A DNA stretch of 6,131 nt from Actinomycetota bacterium (GTDB lineage Bacteria; Actinomycetota; Thermoleophilia; Gaiellales; Gaiellaceae): the NCBI GenBank assembly GCA_019236545.1, contig JAFAIV010000209.1, positions 1 to 6,131 on the forward strand, given 5' to 3'. Shown piece after piece: positions 1 to 5,519 of the stretch; positions within the stretch are counted from its first letter, which is position 1, and every line of letters starts with the position of its first letter. The translations under genes and the position numbers were made by a program. A model generated the notes under the pieces. The model searched no databases, was not told where the DNA came from, and was given only the letters and a program-made list of their open reading frames with translations.

Positions 1-1610
<1,610 letters not shown>

Positions 1611-1614
<4 letters not shown>

Positions 1615-1904
1615 GCCGGGCTCGAGCCGTAGACCTCCATGCGCGCGACCCAGGCCGGTGCCGGACGGTGCCGGTCCGGGTCGGCGGCGCGGCGCTCGGC
1701 GACGGCGGCCATCGCGCGGGCGTAGGCCTCGTCGTCGTCCCAGAGGATCACGCTCAGGCGGCGGCCGGACTCGCGGTCGGTCAGCCAGTACGCCTGCACG
1801 CCCGCCTCGCGGAAGGCGGGCACGACTTCGTCCTGCACGTGGGAAACGCCCGCCTCCAGGTCGGACGGCGACTCGTTCTCGAAGGCGATCACCTGCGCGT
1901 TCAC
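1611..1904 (-). CDS. Small dimeric alpha/beta-barrel-like protein, 97 aa, function unknown
   Basis: The frame reads VNAQVIAFENESPSD... to ...VARMEVYGSSPA and stops at TAG (complement of 1611-1613). The same frame stays open far upstream (to about 2759), but I choose GTG at 1904 because a perfect AGGAGG lies 9 bases before it (complement of 1914-1919) and a longer product would run through the whole CHRD gene on the other strand. The beta-alpha-beta pattern (QVIAFEN strand, helix DLEAGVSHVQDEVVPAFREA, then VQAYWLTD, then RRLSVILWDDDEAYARAM) resembles small dimeric alpha/beta-barrel (ABM/Dabb-like) proteins common in actinobacteria. Members include heme-degrading and quinol monooxygenases, but I see no residues that fix a substrate. 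No signal peptide or membrane segment. It is convergent with clpB and divergent from the CHRD gene. The family call is inference from pattern. Confidence 0.85.
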
Positions 1905-1913
1905 TGCCTGCGT

Positions 1914-1919
1914 CCTCCT
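1914..1919 (-). promoter_or_regulatory. Shine-Dalgarno site AGGAGG for the 97-aa gene
   Basis: A perfect AGGAGG on the minus strand, 9 bases before GTG at 1904. It decides the start in a frame that is otherwise open for more than 800 bases upstream. Confidence 0.8.
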
Positions 1920-1996
1920 CGATTTAAGGGGTCGTTCAGAGAAAGCTCCTTGAACCGAAACCAGCGTTCGGGCGAACTGTCTCACGACGTCTCCCG

Positions 1997-2002
1997 AGGA
2001 GG
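1997..2002 (+). promoter_or_regulatory. Shine-Dalgarno site AGGAGG for the CHRD gene
   Basis: A perfect AGGAGG, 7 bases before GTG at 2010. It fixes the start immediately before a signal peptide, although the frame is open further upstream. Confidence 0.85.
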
Positions 2003-2009
2003 AAACCCC

Positions 2010-2453
2010 GTGAAGAAGCTCGTCTCGACGCTCGCGCTCGTCGCGGTCGCGGCGCTCGCCGCCGCCTCGCTCGCCTTCGGCGGGCACCGCGCGAGTCCGG
2101 TCATGATCGGCGCCAAGCTGACCGCCGCCGAAGAGGTCCCCGCCCAGGTCGTCAAGGACACGAAGGCGAAGGGCTCGTTCACCGGCGACATCACCGGCAA
2201 GACGCTGACGTGGTCGCTGACGTTCTCCGGCCTGACCGGCCCGGCGACCGCGGCGCACATCCACATGGCCGCGATGGGCGCGTCCGGCCCGGTCGTCGTC
2301 CCGCTGTGCGGCCCGTGCAAGAGCGGCGTCAAGGGCACCGCCACGCTGAGCGCCGCCCTGCTCAGCGCGCTGAAGACGCACAAGCTCTACGTGAACGTCC
2401 ACACCGCGAAGAACCCGAACGGGGAGATCCGCGGCCAGGTCGCGCAGGGCTAG
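2010..2453 (+). CDS. Exported CHRD-domain protein, 147 aa
   Basis: The GTG start at 2010 follows a perfect Shine-Dalgarno site and yields a clean signal peptide: VKK, then a hydrophobic Leu/Ala/Val core at residues 4-23, with cleavage probably near 22-29. There is no lipobox cysteine, so the product should be secreted rather than lipid-anchored. The mature part (about 32-147) matches the CHRD domain, a beta-rich extracellular domain named from chordin and common in bacterial exported proteins. Visible landmarks are AKLTAAEEVPA (35-45), LTWSLTFSGLTGPATAAHIH (66-85), and YVNVHTAKNPNGEIRGQV (127-144). C100 and C103 in LCGPC are the only cysteines and probably form a disulfide; the CGPC string recalls thioredoxin, but the fold context does not. 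The molecular role of bacterial CHRD proteins is not established. Gap of 27 bases to the next gene on the same strand. Confidence 0.93.
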   Translation: MKKLVSTLALVAVAALAAASLAFGGHRASPVMIGAKLTAAEEVPAQVVKDTKAKGSFTGDITGKTLTWSLTFSGLTGPATAAHIHMAAMGASGPVVVPLCGPCKSGVKGTATLSAALLSALKTHKLYVNVHTAKNPNGEIRGQVAQG

Positions 2454-2467
2454 CCCGACCGCTCCGC

Positions 2468-2473
2468 TAGCTT
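2468..2473 (+). promoter_or_regulatory. Putative -10 box TAGCTT for leaderless gene at 2481
   Basis: TAGCTT fits TANNNT and ends 7 bases before GTG at 2481, where a -10 would sit if transcription began at the start codon. No Shine-Dalgarno sequence precedes that GTG. The box is flanked by two copies of CCGCTCCG (2459-2466 and 2474-2481). No good -35 is visible. Confidence 0.5.
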
Positions 2474-2480
2474 CCGCTCC

Positions 2481-3002
2481 GTGGTGCTCGTCGTGGCCGC
2501 CACGGAGCGGGAGCTGGAGCACGTCACGGGCGCGGAGACGCTCGTCTGCGGCGTCGGCCCCGTCGAGGCCGGGATCCGGACGGCGCGGGCGCTCGCCGAG
2601 CGCGCGCCCGAGGCTGTCCTGCACGTCGGGATCGCCGGCGCGCGCGGCCTCGAGCCGCTGACGCTCGTCCTCGGCTCCGAGGCGCGCTACGAGGACGCGG
2701 ACGGGCCGCTCGTCGCGGCGCACGCGTTCCCCGGCGCGGCGATGTTCGACCGCGCGCACCGGGCGCTGCCCGAGGCGGTCGTGCTCCCGATCGGCACGAG
2801 CGCCCGCGTGGGCGGGACGCGCGCGTGCGAGGTCGAGGCGATGGAGGGGTTCGCCGTCCTCTACGCGTGCGCGCTCGCGGGCGTGCCCGCGGTCGAGCTG
2901 CGCGTCGTCTCGAACGCGGTCGACGAGCCGGACCGCGCGAAGTGGCGCTTCGACGAGGCGTTCGCCGCGCTCGGCGGCGCGGTCGCCCGCGTACTCGCCT
3001 AG
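2481..3002 (+). CDS. Nucleoside phosphorylase-family protein, futalosine-hydrolase-like, short form
   Basis: 173 residues reading VLVVAATERELEHV...; TAG at 3000-3002. The layout follows the PNP/MTAN/futalosine hydrolase fold: N-terminal VVAATERELE (4-13), GVGPVEAG (24-31), HVGIAGARG (48-56), the substrate-loop VEAMEGFAV (118-126) with M121/E122, and VVSNAVDEPDRAKWRF (142-157). The last two blocks look most like futalosine hydrolase (MqnB), which releases hypoxanthine from futalosine in the alternative menaquinone pathway. It is short for the family (usually about 200-230 residues); the missing part is the stretch between the HVGIAGA and VEAMEG blocks. N145 sits where MTA/SAH nucleosidases carry their catalytic aspartate. 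No other menaquinone gene is nearby, so the substrate is uncertain and I withhold the symbol. No ribosome site precedes GTG; probably leaderless. Its TAG overlaps the stop of the convergent cupin gene. Confidence 0.8.
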   Translation: MVLVVAATERELEHVTGAETLVCGVGPVEAGIRTARALAERAPEAVLHVGIAGARGLEPLTLVLGSEARYEDADGPLVAAHAFPGAAMFDRAHRALPEAVVLPIGTSARVGGTRACEVEAMEGFAVLYACALAGVPAVELRVVSNAVDEPDRAKWRFDEAFAALGGAVARVLA

Positions 3003-3394
3003 ATCGACTCGACGTCGTCGAGGAAGACCGCGTTGCCGTGCTCGGGTGGCGCGCCGTAGATGAAGAGGACGAGCTCCTCGTCTCCCTCGTTGCGCACCTG
3101 CAACGGCGTGTTCCGGTGCACCGCCACGAACTCGCCCGGCTTCACGTCGACGCGCTCCGGCGGGTCCTCGACGAGCATCGTCAGCGTCCCGCGCAGCGGC
3201 ACGAAGACCTCCTCCTGCGACGGGTCGGCGTGGCGCCGGCCGCGGGCGTGGGGCGGGTAGCGCCAGATGCGGGCGCGGGAGTGCTCGAGGTGGACGGCGT
3301 CGGTGACGGACGCCTGGCTGCGAGGCGCTCGGCCGTAGAGCGGGTCGCGTTCCTCCCAGGGCAGATCGGCTTCGTGCGCGACGTGGTAGGGCAT
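2999..3394 (-). CDS. Small cupin-domain protein, 131 aa
   Basis: The frame runs from MPYHVAHEADLPWEERDPLY to NAVFLDDVESI, stop TAG as the complement of 2999-3001. A single cupin barrel spans about residues 40-115. Motif 1 is GRRHADPSQEEVFVPLRG (52-69), with H55, E62 and G69 in place but D57 where the second His of HxH is usual. Motif 2 is KPGEFVAVHRNTPLQVRN (85-102), where L98 stands at the usual His. Three classical metal ligands are thus reduced to H55 and E62, so a metal-free binding or structural role is possible. No signal peptide or membrane segment. The ATG at 3394 is supported by TATCGT ending 6 bases upstream and by the lack of a Shine-Dalgarno site; the frame stays open upstream across the divergent membrane-protein gene, so an automatic caller may over-extend it. 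Substrate unknown. Confidence 0.88.
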   Translation of the reverse strand: MPYHVAHEADLPWEERDPLYGRAPRSQASVTDAVHLEHSRARIWRYPPHARGRRHADPSQEEVFVPLRGTLTMLVEDPPERVDVKPGEFVAVHRNTPLQVRNEGDEELVLFIYGAPPEHGNAVFLDDVESI

Positions 3395-3400
3395 GGCGCG

Positions 3401-3406
3401 ACGATA
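3401..3406 (-). promoter_or_regulatory. Putative -10 box TATCGT for leaderless cupin gene
   Basis: On the minus strand TATCGT is followed by 6 bases (CGCGCC) and then ATG at 3394, the spacing expected when transcription starts on the A of ATG. No ribosome site lies in between. It overlaps the plus-strand box at 3405-3410 by two bases. Confidence 0.55.
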
Positions 3407-3410
3407 CCCT
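3405..3410 (+). promoter_or_regulatory. Putative -10 box TACCCT for the membrane-protein gene
   Basis: TACCCT fits TANNNT and is followed by 8 bases and GTG at 3419. The spacing is slightly long for a leaderless start, so transcription may begin on the GTG or one to two bases before it. No Shine-Dalgarno site is present. Confidence 0.4.
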
Positions 3411-3418
3411 CCGGGCTC

Positions 3419-4114
3419 GTGGCCAGGCTCAGCTATCCCCGGCACGCCGGCCCGACGCCGGAGGCGCTGCCGCCGGCGGAGCGGACGATCGGCCAGGTCG
3501 TCGCGGAGTCGATCAAGCTCTACGGCGCGCGCTTCTGGCCGTCGCTGTCGCTCGGCGTCCCGTCCGCGGTCGTGGTCGCGCTCGGGTCGTGGGTGCACGG
3601 GACGACGGCGCGTGACGTGGCGATCGTGGCGGCCGGCGCCCTGCTCTCCGCGCTCGCGCTGGCGCTCGCGGTGCGGATCGCGCACCCGGAGGCGCGGGAC
3701 GCGCTCGCGCCCGCGGTCGCCGCCGGGCTCGTCTGCTTCGCCCCGGTGCTGCTCGCGCGCGTCGTCGTCTTCCCCGGGATCTACCCGCTCGCGCTCGTCT
3801 GGCTCGCCGCGACGGTGTTCGCCGTGCCTGCGGTGCTGGTCGAGGGCGTGCCGCTGCGGCGCGCGTTCGCCCGGTCGCTCCGGCTGCTCCGCGCCGACTG
3901 GGTGCACGCCGTCGGCGCGCTGCTGACGCTGGCGGTCGTGATCGTCGTCACGGCGCTCGTCCTCACGTTCCTGATCCGCGGCTTCGGCGACCAGGGGATC
4001 CGCGTCGCGGCGCTGATCGCGCTGCTCGTGCTGACCCCGCTCTTCTTCCTCGGGGCGGCTGTTCTCTACGGCGACCAGGCGGCGCGTTGTAGGGTCGTGC
4101 CCCACGTCGACTGA
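3419..4114 (+). CDS. Six-helix integral membrane protein, 231 aa, function unknown
   Basis: Reads VARLSYPRHAGPTPEALPPA..., stop TGA at 4112-4114. A ~38-residue soluble N-terminus carries an amphipathic stretch RTIGQVVAESIKLYGARFW (22-40), followed by about six hydrophobic segments near 40-57, 66-86, 97-115, 118-140, 162-186 and 194-217. Between helices 4 and 5 lies a basic cytoplasmic-looking segment, VPLRRAFARSLRLLRADW (144-161). This layout (an IGQVxxxSxxLY entry, then EGxxLRRAxxRSxRLxRxxW before a helix) resembles the poorly characterised membrane domain seen with glycerophosphodiester phosphodiesterases and in many stand-alone actinobacterial proteins. That comparison is from memory. GTG 3419 is the only sensible start that does not run into the divergent cupin gene. 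Ten bases separate it from the GYD gene, whose Shine-Dalgarno site overlaps this stop, so the two are probably co-translated. Confidence 0.85.
   Translation: MARLSYPRHAGPTPEALPPAERTIGQVVAESIKLYGARFWPSLSLGVPSAVVVALGSWVHGTTARDVAIVAAGALLSALALALAVRIAHPEARDALAPAVAAGLVCFAPVLLARVVVFPGIYPLALVWLAATVFAVPAVLVEGVPLRRAFARSLRLLRADWVHAVGALLTLAVVIVVTALVLTFLIRGFGDQGIRVAALIALLVLTPLFFLGAAVLYGDQAARCRVVPHVD
4090..4095 (+). promoter_or_regulatory. Possible internal -10 box TAGGGT for the GYD gene
   Basis: TTGTAGGGT lies inside the 3' end of the membrane-protein gene. A start about 7 bases downstream would give a roughly 20-base leader containing the GYD gene's Shine-Dalgarno site. No -35 is visible, so support is weak. 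Confidence 0.25.
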
Positions 4115-4119
4115 GGAGG
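4114..4119 (+). promoter_or_regulatory. Shine-Dalgarno site AGGAGG of the GYD gene, overlapping the upstream stop
   Basis: The A of AGGAGG is the last base of the TGA stop of the membrane-protein gene; GTG 4125 follows after 5 bases. A ribosome finishing the first gene would expose this site, suggesting coupling. Confidence 0.75.
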
Positions 4120-4124
4120 GGCCG

Positions 4125-4412
4125 GTGCCGATCTACATCCTGCTCTCGAAGCTCTCGCAGCAGGGGATCCAGACGCTGAAGAGCAACCCCGACCGCCTGC
4201 ACGAGGTCAACCGGGACGTCGAGGAGCTCGGCGCGCGGGTGCTGCACCAGTGGGCCACGCTGGGCGAGTTCGACTTCGTCAGCGTCGTGGACGCGCCCGA
4301 CACGTCGACGATCGCGAGGATCTCGGTCGCCCTCGGCTCGCGCGGCTCGACGCGCATCGAGACGCTCCCCGCGCTGACGATCGACGAGTTCGTCGGGACG
4401 CTGAGCTACTAG
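4125..4412 (+). CDS. GYD-domain protein, 95 aa
   Basis: GTG start with a strong Shine-Dalgarno site, stop TAG at 4410-4412. The protein (PIYILLSKLSQQGIQTLKSN...) matches the GYD family across its full length: an N-terminal beta strand with LSKLSQQGIQTLK, then helix DRLHEVNRDVEELGARV (23-39), then the diagnostic strand LGEFDFVSVVDAPD (46-59), helix STIARISVALGSRGSTRIE (61-79), and a C-terminal LPALTIDEF. The family's Gly-Tyr-Asp reads E-F-D here (48-50), a conservative change. These are soluble, ferredoxin-like dimer-forming proteins about 90-110 residues long; no biochemical role is established. No signal peptide or membrane helix. It follows the membrane-protein gene closely and ends 4 bases before the convergent 80-aa gene. 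Confidence 0.93.
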   Translation: MPIYILLSKLSQQGIQTLKSNPDRLHEVNRDVEELGARVLHQWATLGEFDFVSVVDAPDTSTIARISVALGSRGSTRIETLPALTIDEFVGTLSY

Positions 4413-4416
4413 CGGG

Positions 4417-4659
4417 TCAGTCCGTGACCGCGGCGACGCGGCGGACCGTGACGCCCCAGGCGGCGCCGGAGGCGAACAGCTCGTCCGGGTCGACGTCGCC
4501 GAGCCAGCCGAGGAAGTGCGGCTCGGGGTCGTCCTCCGTGCTCCCGTAGACGGCGGCGTAGACCTGGTCCGGGGCCGCGCGCGAATCCGGCCGGGCGGCC
4601 TCCTCGGCGAGGCGCTCCGCCTCCTCCGAGGCTGGTCCCTCCATGTACCCGCGGGGCAT
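4417..4659 (-). CDS. Unrecognised acidic 80-aa protein
   Basis: Frame MPRGYMEGPASEEAERLAEE to AAWGVTVRRVAAVTD, stop TGA as the complement of 4417-4419. I do not recognise a family. The first 30 residues are charged and probably helical or disordered, rich in Glu and Ala; residues 31-80 look folded (DQVYAAVYGS, then PHFLGWLGDVDPDELFASGA, then AWGVTVRRVAAV). No signal peptide, membrane helix or cysteine. Support as a real gene: third codon positions are nearly all G or C, it fills the gap between two genes exactly, and ATG 4659 has TACGGT ending 6 bases upstream. An internal ATG (residue 6, at 4644) is an alternative start. A competing longer minus-strand frame through the ABC gene is a shadow. 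Its promoter appears to share DNA with the divergent ABC ATPase, so co-regulation is possible. Confidence 0.72.
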   Translation of the reverse strand: MPRGYMEGPASEEAERLAEEAARPDSRAAPDQVYAAVYGSTEDDPEPHFLGWLGDVDPDELFASGAAWGVTVRRVAAVTD

Positions 4660-4664
4660 ACGAG

Positions 4665-4670
4665 TACCGT
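4665..4670 (+). promoter_or_regulatory. Putative -10 box TACCGT for leaderless ABC ATPase gene
   Basis: TACCGT is followed by AGCGCC and GTG at 4677, the exact spacing for transcription starting on the G of GTG. No Shine-Dalgarno site is present. Six of seven bases of the TACCGTA element are shared with the minus-strand box. Confidence 0.55.
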
Positions 4671-4671
4671 A
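4666..4671 (-). promoter_or_regulatory. Putative -10 box TACGGT for leaderless 80-aa gene
   Basis: On the minus strand TACGGT is followed by ACTCGT and ATG at 4659, again a 6-base spacer with no ribosome site. It overlaps the plus-strand TACCGT by five bases, making a nearly symmetric bidirectional element. Confidence 0.55.
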
Positions 4672-4676
4672 GCGCC

Positions 4677-5519
4677 GTGTCGACTGCGCTCGCCGTCCAC
4701 GGGCTCGTCAAGCGGTACGGGACGGTGGAGGCGCTCAAAGGGGTCGACCTCTCCGTCGAGGAGGGCGAGCTGGTCGGGCTGCTCGGGCCGAACGGCGCCG
4801 GGAAGTCGACGCTGGTCAAGATCGCGGCCGGGCTCGTGCGCGCGAGCGCGGGCAGCGCGGAGGTCGCGGGCGCGCGGGCGGGCTCGCGCGCGGCCCGCGC
4901 GCGGCTCGGCTACCTCGCGGAGCTCTTCCGCTTCCCGGGCTGGTACACGGCCGACGAGGTGCTCATGCTGCATCAGCGCCTCGCCCGTTCGACCGGCGGC
5001 GCGCCCGAGCGCCGCCGCCTGCTCGAGCTCGTCGCCCTCGCCGACGCCGCCGACCGCCGCGTCGACGGCATGTCGAAGGGGATGCAGCAGCGCCTCGGCG
5101 TCGCGCAGGCGCTCGTCGGCGAGCCGCGGATCCTCCTCCTCGACGAGCCGACCTCCGCGCTCGACCCGGTCGGCCGCCGCACCGTCCGCCTCCTGCTCGA
5201 GGAGCTCCGCGAGCGCGGCGTCTCCGTCCTCCTCAACTCGCACCTGCTCTCCGAGATCGAGCTCGTCTGCGACCGCGTCGCGATCCTCCTCGGCGGTGAG
5301 GTCGTCGCCGCCGGGACGCCGCACGAGCTCTCCCGCCCGCGCGGGGTCGAGCTCGAGACGGACGAGGGGACGAAGACGATCCAAGGCGCCACCCGCGAGG
5401 ACGCGCCCCGCCTCGTCGCCGAGGCCGTCGCCGCCGGCCGCCAGGTCTACGGCGTCCGCGTCCTCACCTCCACGCTCGAGGAGACCTACCTCGAGGCCGT
5501 CGGCGGGGAGACCTCGTGA
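4677..5519 (+). CDS. ABC transporter ATP-binding protein (NatA/NosF-like), 280 aa
   Basis: Nucleotide-binding subunit of an ABC-2-type transporter, acting on the inner face of the membrane with the permease encoded next. Domain order: ALAVHGLVKRYGTVEALKGV (4-22) with the base-stacking Tyr14, Walker A GPNGAGKST 37-45, signature region GMSKGMQQRLGVA 131-143 (MSKGM in place of LSGGQ, usual in this subclass), Walker B ILLLDEPTSALD 152-163 with D156/E157, H-loop H189 in LLNSHLLSE. The Q-loop position reads E82 in LGYLAELF, as in many NosF/CcmA-type ATPases with GYLPE. After residue ~222 a C-terminal extension follows (VELETDEGTKTIQGATREDA... to LTSTLEETYLEAVGG), typical of this group. The substrate cannot be read from sequence; efflux, lipid or antibiotic export are all possible. 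GTG 4677 has a -10-like box at leaderless spacing. Its stop overlaps the permease start by GTGA. Confidence 0.95.
   Translation: MSTALAVHGLVKRYGTVEALKGVDLSVEEGELVGLLGPNGAGKSTLVKIAAGLVRASAGSAEVAGARAGSRAARARLGYLAELFRFPGWYTADEVLMLHQRLARSTGGAPERRRLLELVALADAADRRVDGMSKGMQQRLGVAQALVGEPRILLLDEPTSALDPVGRRTVRLLLEELRERGVSVLLNSHLLSEIELVCDRVAILLGGEVVAAGTPHELSRPRGVELETDEGTKTIQGATREDAPRLVAEAVAAGRQVYGVRVLTSTLEETYLEAVGGETS
5505..5510 (+). promoter_or_regulatory. Shine-Dalgarno site GGGGAG of the permease gene
   Basis: Lies inside the last codons of the ATPase gene, 5 bases before GTG 5516, and supports that start and translational coupling. Confidence 0.6.

Larger units (their letters stand above)
1905..2009. 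promoter_or_regulatory. Divergent intergenic region with GTTC/GAAC half-sites
   Basis: This 105-base spacer separates the leftward 97-aa gene from the rightward CHRD gene and is visibly less GC-rich than its surroundings. It carries both Shine-Dalgarno sites and four alternating half-sites: GTTCA 1934-1938, TGAAC 1951-1955, GTTCG 1966-1970 and CGAAC 1973-1977. The last two form GTTCG-GG-CGAAC, and CCGAA (1955-1959) with TTCGG (1967-1971) forms a second overlapping inverted repeat. TTGAAC at 1950-1955 could be a -35 for the CHRD gene, but the -10 17 bases on (CGAACT) is poor. On the minus strand TTAAAT (complement of 1922-1927) is -10-like but would start transcription inside the ribosome site. 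Promoters are therefore unresolved; an operator is plausible. Confidence 0.4.

Noticed and set aside
1661..1679. Inverted repeat CCGGAC-N7-GTCCGG about 50 bases past the clpB stop, as a terminator
   Set aside because: It lies inside the convergent 97-aa gene, has only a 6-base stem and no T-run, and such repeats are expected by chance at this GC content.
2307..2318. Thioredoxin-like protein suggested by CGPC
   Set aside because: The surrounding sequence is a CHRD domain with none of the thioredoxin fold landmarks (no W before the CGPC, no cis-Pro motif).
2447..2456. Ten-base palindrome GGGCTAGCCC at the CHRD stop as a terminator or site
   Set aside because: It has no loop and no T-run; it is short and readily explained by a CTAG stop flanked by G/C.
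1905..2759. Upstream extension of the 97-aa minus-strand gene to a 382-residue product
   Set aside because: The extension is antisense to the CHRD and nucleosidase-like genes, reads as low-complexity Arg/Gly/Ala, and the perfect AGGAGG before GTG 1904 marks the real start.
3395..4105. Upstream extension of the cupin gene to a 368-residue product
   Set aside because: The extra residues are antisense to the membrane-protein gene and are a low-complexity run of Arg, Asp, Glu and His; the cupin domain is complete from ATG 3394.
3963..5384. Long minus-strand open frame (473 codons) across the GYD, 80-aa and ABC genes
   Set aside because: It is antisense to confidently assigned genes, its translation is low-complexity Arg/Ala/Asp/Glu-rich, and long stop-free antisense frames are expected at this GC content.
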